A DNA stretch of 64,000 nucleotides, taken from Alistipes sp. GTDB taxonomy: Bacteria > Bacteroidota > Bacteroidia > Bacteroidales > Rikenellaceae. Positions 8,601 to 17,201 of this stretch are shown here, one piece after another (position 1 is the first letter of the stretch; every line of letters starts with the position of its first letter). The notes under the pieces are model-generated. The model made no database searches. It was not told the DNA's origin and was given only the letters and a program-made list of their open reading frames with translations. The stretch is from the NCBI GenBank assembly GCA_017560305.1, contig JAFYOF010000016.1, forward strand, positions 28,602 to 92,601. The letters are read 5' to 3'. Position numbers and translations under genes: made by a program.

Positions 8601-11600
8601 AATGGTCTGTCCACCGTCATTGTCCTTTCCGTTACAGGTATCGCAGTCGTACACCTTGTTACAATACATACGGCGTGCTTGCATACCATTCGCACCGCTA
8701 TATACACCGTCTTTCACGCTACAACCGTCCTCCAAGAAGAACATAGGCTGCATATTCTTCGCCTGTTGGTCAACGGCTGCAAGATAGTCGGTAAACAGGT
8801 AGTAGGCTACAAGTGAGTACGGATTGGCATACTTCCACATCTGTGTTTTCCAAATGTTCTGCCAAGTTCCTGCAAGTTCGGTCTTTGAGTAGTCGCAACT
8901 GTTACAGAACACCAACATTTGGAACAGGTCGTATGGAACTTTGCGACCCATTGCCAAGTCCTCTTGAAGTTGGTCATCGTCAATCATACACTCGAAGTAG
9001 CGTGTCCACATCGGGTATGTAGGCTGTCCCAATTTCAGTTTGGTTACCCACGATGCTTCAGCAGTGGTCGGCTCCATCATATCGGCAACGCTGCCAACAC
9101 CCTGCCACCAATCCAAGCCGTCATAACTCAACAACTCGTAACCGCTTACAGGGTTTAGCACCTTGCCTGTAATCTGCCACTTGCCGTTTACCTGCTTCAT
9201 TTCGCCCTTTTGGGCAGTCCAAGCACCGCTCTCATAAGCCATAAAGCGGTAGTTCTCTCCGCAGTAGAGAGACAACAGGTAGAGTTTGCTCTTGTCGGTG
9301 GTCGCATCGTTCTTGAAACGCATTTCAATTTGGTCAAGGGTTTCGCCCTCTCTACCGAAATACTCAATGAAGTCGCCGTAGTTCACACAGCCCAAGTTGT
9401 AGCCCGGAGTGTCAAGGAAGCCCAGAGCAACCTGCTCGTTCTTATCCTCTTTCCAATTGCCCTTTGCGTGAAACCAAGCATCGGTGAGGCTCTCCATTGT
9501 TGAACGGAACGCCGCAATCGGGTGATTGGCGGTTGAGTGGTTCATCTGCAAGCCGGTCAGTTTGATGTCGCCTTTCGTCCAAGTACCGTCAAACGCTCGC
9601 TGTGCAGGGGTCAGATAGTTGCTGCCGAGTGCTCTGTATGTAGCGTTCATCAAGTCACACACACCGCAGTCGTTCGCACCCGAACTGTCCGAATAGTCCA
9701 CCTTTACAGTGATGATGCTTACAGGGATAGAGTTCTCGTTCACACGAACGTAGCCCTTTTCCATCAACTGATAAGAAATCAATGCGTCCTCGTTGGTGTA
9801 CTCGGGATAGATAGGTGTAACAGCCCAACCGCTGTTCTTCTTCAAGTAGAAGCGGTCGTTCTTGATAGGACGTTTTGCCGATGTAGTACCCTGTCTTCTC
9901 CACTGAACATTTATCGCCTTGAAACTTCTCCACGGCATTGTAGGGTGGTAGTAGTACAGCGTACAAGCAAACTTCTTGCTCGTGTCGATGTCGCCGTCAA
10001 ACGTGTCGAATGTCTGCTGTTCTGCAACAACCACATAATAAGGCACGCCTTTCTCTTTTAGTGCATCAAGTGTCGGACGGTTCTGTGTGTCGAGTACATT
10101 TTCCGCATCATACTCCGCAATCATAGCAGTAGTATCGGTCAGTTTACACAGGTAGTTTTGGAAAGCCTGTGCCCACTCATAGTGGCTGTCGTATGCAAGG
10201 AAGTAGTACAGGTACAGGTCGCCCTCTGTTCCGTTGAACTTGATTGTCTTGTTGCTGAGGATTGCACCGCTGTTGCTGATGTAACCGATACAGCCAACCT
10301 CCTCACCGTTCAAGTATAGTTTGATGCACGAATAGTTGCTACCGCCACGAGTAACGTAGATAGTAGAAGGCTCAACAACAATAGCCATCGTGATTTTCTC
10401 TCCACAACGGAAACGGCGTTCAACCAATGCCGGCTGTCCTGTCTTGCAGACAATAGCAGCTCTGTTACCACACACGTAGAAACCTGCACCTGTGTCGGGG
10501 TCGTAGCACTCGATAAGTTTTGCATCTGCATCCTTGATGTTCTTGGTAGCAAACGCAAACTGAATGGCACAACCTGTTGTCTTCTCGGTTGCAGAACTGC
10601 CGAATGGGCGATAATTCAATATCTCTGCCTTGACGTTCTCTGCAATACGCAAGCAGCGTTCATTCAAGTAGTCCACGAAACCATTGCTTGAATAGTTCGA
10701 GCCGTGTACAACCATTTCCACACCATTGTTCTTGATAGTGTGGTCGCTCTCGCTGTTGCTTCGGGTCGCAAAGTCATAGCCGAACAAAGCACCGTCCTTG
10801 ATGACTGCACCAATGGCACTGCCCTGTACAGTAACCTCGATGTTGTTGGTCTTTACAGCACCGCTCTCGGCGTGTACGGTAATCTTCTGTGTGCCGTCTG
10901 TGCGATAGCCCTGTATCTGCTTGTTTACCTTGATGGTCTCTGCAATCATAGCATCCACCGAGGTAACAAGTTCATCGCCGTAATACACGTTAATCGGTGT
11001 CTCTGTCTTGCCCGAGGTGTATGCGGCAACCTCAACGGTCAAGTTGTCATACAGACGCAATGAACCGTTATTGGTGTCGTTGAAACGGATAGCCACGAGA
11101 GGTGTCGTGTTGTCTGCATCAACGCACATAATGGCAGAGTAGATGGTGTTACCTCGTACTCTCGACTTCGTTTCAATACCATAGATACGCACAGGATACG
11201 CACCGTGCAAGAGACGTTCGCCACCACCAAATACATTGCTCGGATTTACAGAAATACTCTTGGTGTAACTGTCGCTTACAGTTGCCTCGCCCAACTTCTT
11301 CCACTCTCCGTTATAGAGCATTTCCACAACGGCAAGGATAGACGATGAGTTGTTAGGGAACTTATAGAACTGACCGATGCTCTTTGCAGAGCCGCCAACG
11401 GTCAATGCTGTGCTACTTGTGTAGTTCAATGCCATAGGCTGCTCAACGGTAACATCGACCGCCACAATGGTAATGGCTTTCTTCTTGCTGTTGCCGTCCG
11501 CATCGGTAGCCTGTACAAAGAAACTCTTGCTTGCTGCACTGCTGAAATAATCGGTAAAGTCAAGTGCAAACTTATAGTCGGTGGCACTTGCAGAACCTAC

Positions 11601-13571
11601 CTCGTTCATTGTCTCGCTGAACAATGTCAAGCCGGTACTTGCGTCCACGATAGCGAGGCTACGGATAACGCCCAACACCTCGTTGCCGTCTGGGTAACTT
11701 ACGCTACGCAAAGCCACGTTCACAATGATGTCCGAGCCGAACGCTACGGTAGGAGCGGCTTCCTCAAAGTAGATTGACAGCGTGCTGTCCTCGCTTGAAC
11801 CGCCACCGCCTGTATTCTTCGGGATTTTGATTTCAACATCGGGGAGTTGCTTTCCGTTGAGGTTTACAGCCTTATAGTAGATGTAGTCCTCATCGCTCTC
11901 CTCATCAAAACCTGCAATGGCTTTCTCCTGCATTTCGTACGCACCGCCTGTTGAAAGGGCACTCTTGCCGCCCTCCTCGGGTGTGTCCGATGTCTCCACG
12001 TTGCCACCGCCACCTGCACCGAAAGCAACCCAAGGCTTTTCATCGGCAGGGTTGATGTCTGCCACCTCACGTGTGAATTGGTATGCAAGCCACACAGGAG
12101 CACCGTTAGTGTCAGTGTCAGCAGTCTTGAACGTAAGCACAACACCGCTCTTGAAGTAGGACAGACCGCTTTCCTTTTCAAGTGTCTGCACAGCCTGTAT
12201 TGCGGTACTCAATGAATACTCGATGTTGTCGCAAAGGGCATTCACATTGATAGTGTTGCCAATGCTCTCACCATTAGCACCGAAGTCAGTCCACTTGCTT
12301 TCATCGTACCAATTACCTCCCATTTCTACCTCGGCAGTCCATTGCTTCGATTGCCAACCGTTTTCAGTAAGGAATGTAAGCACGACACCCGGTGTCATAA
12401 CGTAGGTTGCAATGTCGCTTGTTGCTATACGGTCAATTGCAACGGCAAGAGTGATAGGACGATTTTCCAAACCTAACAGGTAGTTCACATTCACAACGCT
12501 TCGTGCTGCGATTTGCTTTTTCAAAATCTCTTGGTAAACCTGCATCGTAGTGATGTTTCCCTGTACGATGTCCATTTCGTCACGCAACTGTGCACCCTCG
12601 CTACCTGGGAATGCCGAACTGCTTGTATAGCCCAATGCAAGGTCAGAGCCAATAGGCACAAGAGTGCTACCGCTCCAACGATAGGTGATGTTCTTGGACA
12701 AATCAACATACACCTTGCCCGATTGAGGTATAGCACCATTATATGTAACATCGCCGAACTTTTCAGCATCAGCCCATATAGAGTAGTATGTATCGTTGTC
12801 GTTTAGTGTCTGTCTCAACAAGAACGTGTTGAAGTTCTTAATGAATAAGACTTTGCAACCCTCGTCTGTTGATGATAAATTAGATGATGATTGGTCGTAA
12901 TAGGTATTGAAATTGCTAATGGTTTCATCAAACTCAATCACATCATCGACAAAGCCCGGCAAGTATGTTGCAGGTACTTTACCGTCACTGCCAAGCGGAG
13001 CAATACCATCTGCGCCACCTTTCGTATTCTTGAATGCAGTAAGTTCCGAGCCAACCGAATTAGCCTTTGTCTTGGCTTCGTTGGCTGTCGCCTGTACCGT
13101 GTTCACTTGGGTTTGAATGGCGTTGATGTTGTTGCCCTGTGATGTCAGTTGGGTGTCCTGTGCTTTGTTCTTATCTTCAATGTCTGCGATGTCCTGTTTC
13201 ATCAAGGCAATATCGCCCTGCAACTCGGCTACCGCTTCATTGTACTGCTCGCTATCAACGGTAGGATTACCGCCGACCTCACCTGTTGCAACCCACTCGC
13301 CACCGTCACCAACATAGATAGGACCGGGAAGCGATTGCCCAACAATAGCCCACCAACCATCGTGAGGCAACGGATAGGCGGCTTTCAATTTCTCTATCGA
13401 AGTGAAGATACCTTTGTTCGCTCCCTTGATGTTCTTGGCATCGAGCCAACCCTCAATCTTTACACTTCCCTTGAATTGGGAACTGCCTTGAACGGTTACC
13501 CTGCCTCCAACAGCCACGTTGCGACCAACGGATACATCTCCATCAATCTGTGTTGTCTTTATTGAACTCAT
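5634..13571 (-). CDS. Giant tail fibre / receptor-binding protein, DGR target
   Basis: A 2,645-residue virion fibre whose C-terminal tip is diversified by the DGR and probably binds the host receptor. The N-terminus (MSSIKTTQIDGDVSVGRNVA) has a beta-repeat style attachment region. A coiled coil follows (about residues 105-175) with heptad-like KQDIADIEDK and NNINAIQTQVNTV, then the GADGIAPLGSDGKVPATYLPG motif frequent in Bacteroidetes phage fibres. There are several beta-rich modules, and a leucine-rich-repeat-like section around residues 1865-2020 (LQELYLG, LRILDVRNTEVQTI). The last 60 residues form the variable domain (WYSDSYYYSGEKARVVGRGG to GSRLAFIGKIEIE), likely a C-type-lectin/FGE-like fold. 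The start overlaps the stop of the gene at 13568. About twelve residues vary from the template. Confidence 0.9.
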   Translation of the reverse strand: MSSIKTTQIDGDVSVGRNVAVGGRVTVQGSSQFKGSVKIEGWLDAKNIKGANKGIFTSIEKLKAAYPLPHDGWWAIVGQSLPGPIYVGDGGEWVATGEVGGNPTVDSEQYNEAVAELQGDIALMKQDIADIEDKNKAQDTQLTSQGNNINAIQTQVNTVQATANEAKTKANSVGSELTAFKNTKGGADGIAPLGSDGKVPATYLPGFVDDVIEFDETISNFNTYYDQSSSNLSSTDEGCKVLFIKNFNTFLLRQTLNDNDTYYSIWADAEKFGDVTYNGAIPQSGKVYVDLSKNITYRWSGSTLVPIGSDLALGYTSSSAFPGSEGAQLRDEMDIVQGNITTMQVYQEILKKQIAARSVVNVNYLLGLENRPITLAVAIDRIATSDIATYVMTPGVVLTFLTENGWQSKQWTAEVEMGGNWYDESKWTDFGANGESIGNTINVNALCDNIEYSLSTAIQAVQTLEKESGLSYFKSGVVLTFKTADTDTNGAPVWLAYQFTREVADINPADEKPWVAFGAGGGGNVETSDTPEEGGKSALSTGGAYEMQEKAIAGFDEESDEDYIYYKAVNLNGKQLPDVEIKIPKNTGGGGSSEDSTLSIYFEEAAPTVAFGSDIIVNVALRSVSYPDGNEVLGVIRSLAIVDASTGLTLFSETMNEVGSASATDYKFALDFTDYFSSAASKSFFVQATDADGNSKKKAITIVAVDVTVEQPMALNYTSSTALTVGGSAKSIGQFYKFPNNSSSILAVVEMLYNGEWKKLGEATVSDSYTKSISVNPSNVFGGGERLLHGAYPVRIYGIETKSRVRGNTIYSAIMCVDADNTTPLVAIRFNDTNNGSLRLYDNLTVEVAAYTSGKTETPINVYYGDELVTSVDAMIAETIKVNKQIQGYRTDGTQKITVHAESGAVKTNNIEVTVQGSAIGAVIKDGALFGYDFATRSNSESDHTIKNNGVEMVVHGSNYSSNGFVDYLNERCLRIAENVKAEILNYRPFGSSATEKTTGCAIQFAFATKNIKDADAKLIECYDPDTGAGFYVCGNRAAIVCKTGQPALVERRFRCGEKITMAIVVEPSTIYVTRGGSNYSCIKLYLNGEEVGCIGYISNSGAILSNKTIKFNGTEGDLYLYYFLAYDSHYEWAQAFQNYLCKLTDTTAMIAEYDAENVLDTQNRPTLDALKEKGVPYYVVVAEQQTFDTFDGDIDTSKKFACTLYYYHPTMPWRSFKAINVQWRRQGTTSAKRPIKNDRFYLKKNSGWAVTPIYPEYTNEDALISYQLMEKGYVRVNENSIPVSIITVKVDYSDSSGANDCGVCDLMNATYRALGSNYLTPAQRAFDGTWTKGDIKLTGLQMNHSTANHPIAAFRSTMESLTDAWFHAKGNWKEDKNEQVALGFLDTPGYNLGCVNYGDFIEYFGREGETLDQIEMRFKNDATTDKSKLYLLSLYCGENYRFMAYESGAWTAQKGEMKQVNGKWQITGKVLNPVSGYELLSYDGLDWWQGVGSVADMMEPTTAEASWVTKLKLGQPTYPMWTRYFECMIDDDQLQEDLAMGRKVPYDLFQMLVFCNSCDYSKTELAGTWQNIWKTQMWKYANPYSLVAYYLFTDYLAAVDQQAKNMQPMFFLEDGCSVKDGVYSGANGMQARRMYCNKVYDCDTCNGKDNDGGQTIDPEVDPGDLTSSAYAGRGSVLWNNIRGQQTMEVDQHGNTITLAAIADTMRSLPDTLGIGAGPFSPKGAYHYFVTERLKKWQKVVSSFDGERKYIKYTGYSDIYFYALQGLGLTSLPAFIEQRWRIRDGYYRCGDFKAESGYIGGRIGAKNGAVIRFKAAKTGYFGIGNDSGNITEGVYLQAGEEGVFSNFQHGENIMLYIYQADRMSMLDLSEVSIDPQFGNTLSKMALLQELYLGSETHGNWTMSPGNTGYMSTLDLGDMPFLRILDVRNTEVQTINASKCPRLVTVNADSTELATITLAETSPIKTLALPNTMTELVLNNLPNLTYPGGLTIAGMNKVSKVYVNKCDNINTMTLLEQITSASSLKTVRIPNVNVSASVDMLRSIKDSGAIGLDANGNAYDEQGQCSGITGRWILTELVEDSEVAALQTYFKELSVYNAQFSQVIFNDEEADCYNISNVDNKTGYLYGNKYEKSGHFARIEAESHAYRAIYDASAGAMKCRQLSDEDYNYFADGTQLDLSDTSGEGFDIMKRLQPYWYKGVNDYKNQQKHFLASSQRDEPMSTANRVSRYNLSEILLHELTSVFLSGNAVGQPLQVTENANHNTYSMDVEGMKQVRFPGVNSSAIGGAFVDDDNNVVSLFNMYVTHSLFDFVPGEYIFCDVPQGAKRFVFSAQTGLDDVEAIAVDSNAIEAIEPDWVHTPDRLIGVYGASVDGLMRLRSISGVKTQVGNGTSQTSAEWTYDENGRVTNTQAPNSLKYTMKDFQNLAQLRKNGYQLIDYEMSKDVANLIMALIGTRDVQAYCGYGCGAAYTTGANSLNTYGNQTRKYSGTNIGNLMFGLQNFVACNTEWADHVAINVVSYKSFLKNKGNAIAADVIDRVWHIYDPVTDTERSVQACAASTTHYTIGRVRFGRYCDCIASRLTNDSSAYNQWYSDSYYYSGEKARVVGRGGNHANAYCGLVYAYASYASSYSGAHLGSRLAFIGKIEIE
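5662..5772 (-). repeat. DGR variable repeat (VR)
   Basis: The 111-bp variable repeat encodes fibre residues close to the C-terminus (RVVGRGGNHANAYCGLV and on to GSRLA). Predicted template residues are changed here as N to H, N to Y, Y to C, N to Y, N to S, N to Y, N to Y, N to G, T to A, N to H, N to L and T to A. Homology ends abruptly at 5772/5773 on one side and near 5662 on the other. All substitutions are at template adenines, showing that at least one round of mutagenic retrohoming has happened. Confidence 0.96.
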
Positions 13572-14206
13572 ATTAAAGTTGATTTAGCTAATTCGTTCAA
13601 CACGTTGCTTTTCTCCGTGTCGCCGAACGTGATTAACACTAATGCCGCTGTGGTGTAAACCACCGCATCGTAACATCGCTGACAAATTTCGATAGCACCG
13701 TACTCGTCCACCTTTGGATAGGGAAGATATACGGCACGGCTTACCATTGCCTCTGTGCTCTTGCAGGAGTAGAACTCCAACACACGCCCCTCTGGGCGAA
13801 TGGAAACAAAGCATACAGGACGCTGCGCCGTGCCTCTTATACCTTTGAAGCGTGAATGTTGCTTCTCATACTCGGCATCGTCTGTATTGGTGGCGTGGAA
13901 AACAGGTCTCGCCCAATCGTCCATTTCAAAGACAACGAAGCGCATAAAGTCCTCGGGCAAGAGTACCCAACCGCTTTCTTTCTCCATCCAATACACGGCA
14001 TCACCAAAGTTATAACCTCCGTCAAGCAGGTGAGGGGGGGCTTCGCTGTGTATGCGTTTTACCGCCTCAACAATCTTCGACTTGATGATGTCATTGAGGG
14101 CAAGCGTGTCCACATCACCGATTTCTGTCAGTGCATCACTCACCATATTTTGGTCGAGTGCTATGCGAACATCTTCCGCAACTTTATCAAGTGGATAGAC
14201 TGTCAT
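13568..14206 (-). CDS. Probable head-tail connector/adaptor protein
   Basis: A 212-residue protein lying between the capsid genes and the fibre. Its N-terminal half is helical (PLDKVAEDVRIALDQNMVSD, LNDIIKSKIVEAVKRIHSEAPP). The middle carries a beta-rich section with FGDAVYWMEKESGWVLLPEDFMRFV, and the C-terminus has a cysteine-containing helical segment. Proteins of this size with a helical N-terminus and a following LLPEDFMR-like strand occur in crAss-like and other Bacteroidetes podoviruses at the position of the head-completion or tail-tube adaptor. The assignment rests on order and pattern, not on a unique motif. It overlaps the fibre start by 4 bp. Confidence 0.55.
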   Translation of the reverse strand: MTVYPLDKVAEDVRIALDQNMVSDALTEIGDVDTLALNDIIKSKIVEAVKRIHSEAPPHLLDGGYNFGDAVYWMEKESGWVLLPEDFMRFVVFEMDDWARPVFHATNTDDAEYEKQHSRFKGIRGTAQRPVCFVSIRPEGRVLEFYSCKSTEAMVSRAVYLPYPKVDEYGAIEICQRCYDAVVYTTAALVLITFGDTEKSNVLNELAKSTLI

Positions 14207-14218
14207 ACTCTCACGCTA

Positions 14219-14737
14219 TTATGACAATCCCTCGAACTCAATACCGTGTGCAGCCGCCTGTTCGGTAATCGCTTTCATACTACGTAATGCAGTACGGCTG
14301 ATGCCGAATGTGTCAGCAAGGTAATCCTTTGCTGCTGCAAGGTCGCTAACCTTTACCTTCTTCAAGGTCTGTTCTGCTCCCTCCTCGTTGTTGTCTGCTC
14401 CCTCTGTCGCATTGTCCTCGGTAGGTGCTTCGCCCTCGTTAGGCTGCAAGTCTGCACCGTCCTGTACAGTCGTTTCATCGTTCTTCTCATCAACCTTTGG
14501 AGCAGTGCCCTCAATCGCCTTTGGGGCTTTCTTCTTACTCTCGCCCTGTGTGCTGTGGAGACGGAACAACTTGCCAAAATTGTAATGGCGTTCAATGGCG
14601 TTCATAATCTCCTCGTTGTCGGTTGTGAATGTGCTGTTGCCGTTTGACAGGGGAGAGAACGTGATGTGCAAGTTCTTCTTGCTTGCGAGTACCACATTTA
14701 TGCTTACGTTGGTATTCGCTTTGTAAGTCTTAATCAT
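14219..14737 (-). CDS. Phage protein downstream of capsid, acidic linker
   Basis: A 172-residue protein. Residues 1-60 form a beta-rich segment (MIKTYKANTNVSINVVLASKK, FTTDNEEIMNAIERHYNFG). Residues 65-120 are an acidic, low-complexity linker of E, D, N, T and A. The C-terminal 45 residues form a helical module (VKVSDLAAAKDYLADTFGISRTALRSMKAI) of the kind seen in other small structural proteins of Bacteroidetes phages. The function is unknown; a capsid decoration or head-completion role is possible. It is separated from the capsid gene by a strong hairpin terminator (14753-14781), so it is probably expressed at a lower level than capsid. Confidence 0.65.
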   Translation of the reverse strand: MIKTYKANTNVSINVVLASKKNLHITFSPLSNGNSTFTTDNEEIMNAIERHYNFGKLFRLHSTQGESKKKAPKAIEGTAPKVDEKNDETTVQDGADLQPNEGEAPTEDNATEGADNNEEGAEQTLKKVKVSDLAAAKDYLADTFGISRTALRSMKAITEQAAAHGIEFEGLS

Positions 14738-14752
14738 ATATGTATGGGTATT

Positions 14753-14781
14753 AAAAAAGGGACGGGACTACGCCCATCCCT
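14753..14781 (-). terminator. Intrinsic terminator after the capsid gene
   Basis: On the minus strand AGGGATGGG and CCCGTCCCT pair (one G-T wobble) around a six-base loop and are followed by six T residues. It lies 32 bp after the capsid stop and before the next gene of the same direction. It should cut most transcripts after the capsid gene and lower expression of the connector and fibre genes relative to capsid. Confidence 0.75.
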
Positions 14782-14812
14782 CTGTTGAACTTTTAGTTTC
14801 TCTTACTCTCGT

Positions 14813-16240
14813 TTATGCGGTAGGTGCTTTGGCAAGTCTCATACGTGCGTGTGCCTTGGCATAGCGCAAGTACAAGCAGCTTACCTCCTGAATTACCACA
14901 GCATCTGTACGGCGAATACCTGCCTTCTGCAAGTCGAGTACGTTTCTCGCCCAAGATACGTGAGTCTTCTTTGAAAGGTATTCGGGGTCCATTGCAAAGC
15001 CGCAATCGCTCATACCGTTCACATCGAACAACTCGTGGTGGATAGTAAGAACCTCACCGAAGTCGGTATCCCAAGACTTGAACTTCAAGTTCCAAACCTC
15101 AACGGTGTCTTTCAAACGGAACTTCTCGCTCTTAATCTTTGAGAATGCAGAGAGCATATCGCTACCGCAGAAAAGAATTTTACGCTTGTTGCCGATACCT
15201 GTACCCACAAAGAGGTCTTTGGTGATGTCCACAAGGTTCTCGTCAGTGATAACAGCACACTTCTTGTCGCTATCCCACTCGCCGACCTCGATGTCCTTAC
15301 CTGCCATCCACCAAATACCACCGGTAAACCAAGTGTTCATACCGTCTTTGGAGATGTGCTTGATAACATTCTTCACACCGAAAAGGAAAGTGTTCTCCAT
15401 TGCGAGACGCATATCATATACGCCGTCCTCCTCAATGTCAGAGAAATTCCAATTTACCTCCTTGGCTGCAATCTTGTCAAAGGTGGACTGCTCAACCTGT
15501 ATCATAAAGTTTTGGCAGTACTGTACCTCTGGCATAGGAATGTTGTTGAAGCGACCTGTCTGTACGTCCAACTCACCGCAAGCCTTACCCATTCTTACGA
15601 GGGTAGTACCCGAAGGAATTTCGGGAACGAGGATAGGCTGCTTTGTAGAGCTGTCCATCGTACCGTTTACTGCGAATACAGTAGGCAGGTTTGTGGTGCT
15701 GTCCTTACCGCATACACACAACACAAGGTCGGGAACGAGGCTGTCATCAGCAGTGTACGCCGTGCCATCGGGTTTAGTCTTGGCAGGTACGCCTACTACA
15801 CGGATTGTGTCGTCGAGGGTAAACATATTGAGGTCGTCCACAGGGAGCGATGTACTTGCACCCGAAGACATAGCGGTAACCTTTGCGTTGGTTGCGCACT
15901 TGATTTCTCTTGTGCCTACGCTGTAATACTTGACCTCGAACGAGTTTGCGCTGCTCGACTTCGCATAACGGGAGATTTGGTCGATAGGGGTAGCCATTGG
16001 GCGTATCTTCACGATGCGTTTGTCCACATCGCTCAAATAGAAATTTGGGTCGCCCTCTGCTCGTCCTACGGTCTCCGTAGCGATACCGCCCGTTCCGCCT
16101 GTGCCATCTGCACCGGCAACTGTCTTACCTGCATCGGGGAGTTCAGAAGCGTTTGCCATAAACACACCGCCCGATGCGCCTGTCACAAATGCTAACATCA
16201 GTAGCATAATGCGACACAGAAAACTTGATGCTTTCTTCAT
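14813..16240 (-). CDS. Major capsid protein with signal-peptide-like N-terminus
   Basis: A 475-residue protein at the capsid position, directly after the scaffold gene. Pattern and length suit the DUF5309-type HK97-fold capsid proteins of podoviruses: an N-terminal arm, YLSDVDKRIVKIRPMATPIDQI near residue 68, and a C-terminal region with SWARNVLDLQKAGIRRTDAVVIQEVSCLYLRY-like helices. Unusually it begins MKKASSFLCRIMLLMLAFVT, which reads as a signal peptide (residues 1 to about 32, ending MANAS). A start at Met28 (16159) would remove it, but the 39-bp gap before Met1 is A/T-rich like other Bacteroidetes leaders, whereas the sequence before Met28 is G/C-rich coding sequence. Met1 is therefore preferred. 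A strong terminator follows. Confidence 0.8.
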   Translation of the reverse strand: MKKASSFLCRIMLLMLAFVTGASGGVFMANASELPDAGKTVAGADGTGGTGGIATETVGRAEGDPNFYLSDVDKRIVKIRPMATPIDQISRYAKSSSANSFEVKYYSVGTREIKCATNAKVTAMSSGASTSLPVDDLNMFTLDDTIRVVGVPAKTKPDGTAYTADDSLVPDLVLCVCGKDSTTNLPTVFAVNGTMDSSTKQPILVPEIPSGTTLVRMGKACGELDVQTGRFNNIPMPEVQYCQNFMIQVEQSTFDKIAAKEVNWNFSDIEEDGVYDMRLAMENTFLFGVKNVIKHISKDGMNTWFTGGIWWMAGKDIEVGEWDSDKKCAVITDENLVDITKDLFVGTGIGNKRKILFCGSDMLSAFSKIKSEKFRLKDTVEVWNLKFKSWDTDFGEVLTIHHELFDVNGMSDCGFAMDPEYLSKKTHVSWARNVLDLQKAGIRRTDAVVIQEVSCLYLRYAKAHARMRLAKAPTA

Positions 16241-16279
16241 TGCTTTGAAAATTTTGAAGGTGAATAAATAGATTAACTG

Positions 16280-17068
16280 TTACTTGATTGTTCTGCGTTT
16301 CTCGCCGCCACGCTCCCAAATGTTCTGCGTGCCGTAGTTTTGGTCGATTGCTCCCAAGTCGGGCATTTCACGTGCCGCACCCTTGCCACCGCCGTGCTTA
16401 CTGCCGAGGCTTGCTGTGCCGTCACTCTTGCTGCCTTTGCGCAGCTTCTCCTCAATCTTGGTGTTGCGTCCTCTTACTTCGCCCTCACGGTCTGCCTGTT
16501 CCACATCGCTGTCGTGCTTGATGGCTTTGAGTGCCATTGTGATACTTTCGCGTGTGAACTTGCCTAATAGACCGTCTCGCATAATGCCTACAAGGAAGTC
16601 CATTGCACTGTCGATGTCCTCATCCGACAATCCCTCCTCCTGTTGCATCTGTTCAAGCGTTGCAAGTGTTTCGCTGATGTTCTTTTGGTACTCGCCCTCA
16701 TACTGCTCCTCTTGGGCAATACGCTCTGCATACTCCTTGTTTGCGGCAGCAAGGGCTTCCTGCTTCTCGGGGTCTTCAAGAGCCGCCTTGAAATCATCGC
16801 CAAACTTGCGTACCAATCCGATGATAGGGTCTTCACCCTTACGCCAATCGGTGAGGAATGCTGCACTGCGTGGATTGCTTGCGAATAGGTCGGAGAGGGC
16901 TTTTTCTCGCTCTCGATACCCCGATAGTTCGTTGTCGTAACTGTCGTAATCGTCATTGATTTGACCAAACAACGCTTCGTCATCGGCAAATTCCTTGTCG
17001 GGATACTTCGTTTTCAATCGCTCCGTGTATCGGTCTCGATTGCTCTTAACTTCCGTATTCTTAGCCAT
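16280..17068 (-). CDS. Probable scaffolding protein
   Basis: A 262-residue, highly charged, helix-rich protein encoded immediately before the major capsid gene, the usual place of a scaffold. Residues 1-180 alternate acidic and basic helices (ERLKTKYPDKEFADDEALFG, LAAANKEYAERIAQEEQYEG). The C-terminal 60 residues are basic and glycine-rich (KIEEKLRKGSKSDG, KHGGGKGAAREMPD), typical of a capsid-binding tail. No catalytic motif is present and there is no protease gene nearby. It is the first gene of a transcription unit that starts at the phage promoter 17107-17153, about 32 nt upstream of the start codon. Confidence 0.75.
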   Translation of the reverse strand: MAKNTEVKSNRDRYTERLKTKYPDKEFADDEALFGQINDDYDSYDNELSGYREREKALSDLFASNPRSAAFLTDWRKGEDPIIGLVRKFGDDFKAALEDPEKQEALAAANKEYAERIAQEEQYEGEYQKNISETLATLEQMQQEEGLSDEDIDSAMDFLVGIMRDGLLGKFTRESITMALKAIKHDSDVEQADREGEVRGRNTKIEEKLRKGSKSDGTASLGSKHGGGKGAAREMPDLGAIDQNYGTQNIWERGGEKRRTIK

Positions 17069-17106
17069 AAATGAAAAAATATTAGTTGTTCACTGAAACT
17101 ACGAAG

Positions 17107-17153
17107 CAAAAATAACGAGAGAAATCAACCCTTTACGTTTATCTTTTTACGCA
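17107..17153 (-). promoter_or_regulatory. Phage late promoter, copy A (scaffold-capsid unit)
   Basis: On the minus strand TGCGTAAAAAGATAA (17153 to 17139), 24 bp, then TATTTTTG (17114 to 17107). It is identical in spacing to copies B, C and D and shares all 15 upstream bases with copy B. It would start transcription near 17100 for the scaffold, capsid and following genes. Confidence 0.75.
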
Positions 17154-17161
17154 CCAATTAG

Positions 17162-17169
17162 TAACTTTG
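17162..17169 (+). promoter_or_regulatory. Plus-strand promoter -7 box for the terminase operon
   Basis: TAACTTTG fits the Bacteroidetes -7 consensus TAnnTTTG and lies 33 bp before the first codon of the plus-strand operon (17202). The two-part phage element found on the minus strand is not present at the matching upstream distance, so this promoter looks host-like. It is divergent from the scaffold promoter. Confidence 0.55.
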
Positions 17170-17201
17170 GAACACAGATAGATTGGTTATGCGTTAGAAC
17201 G

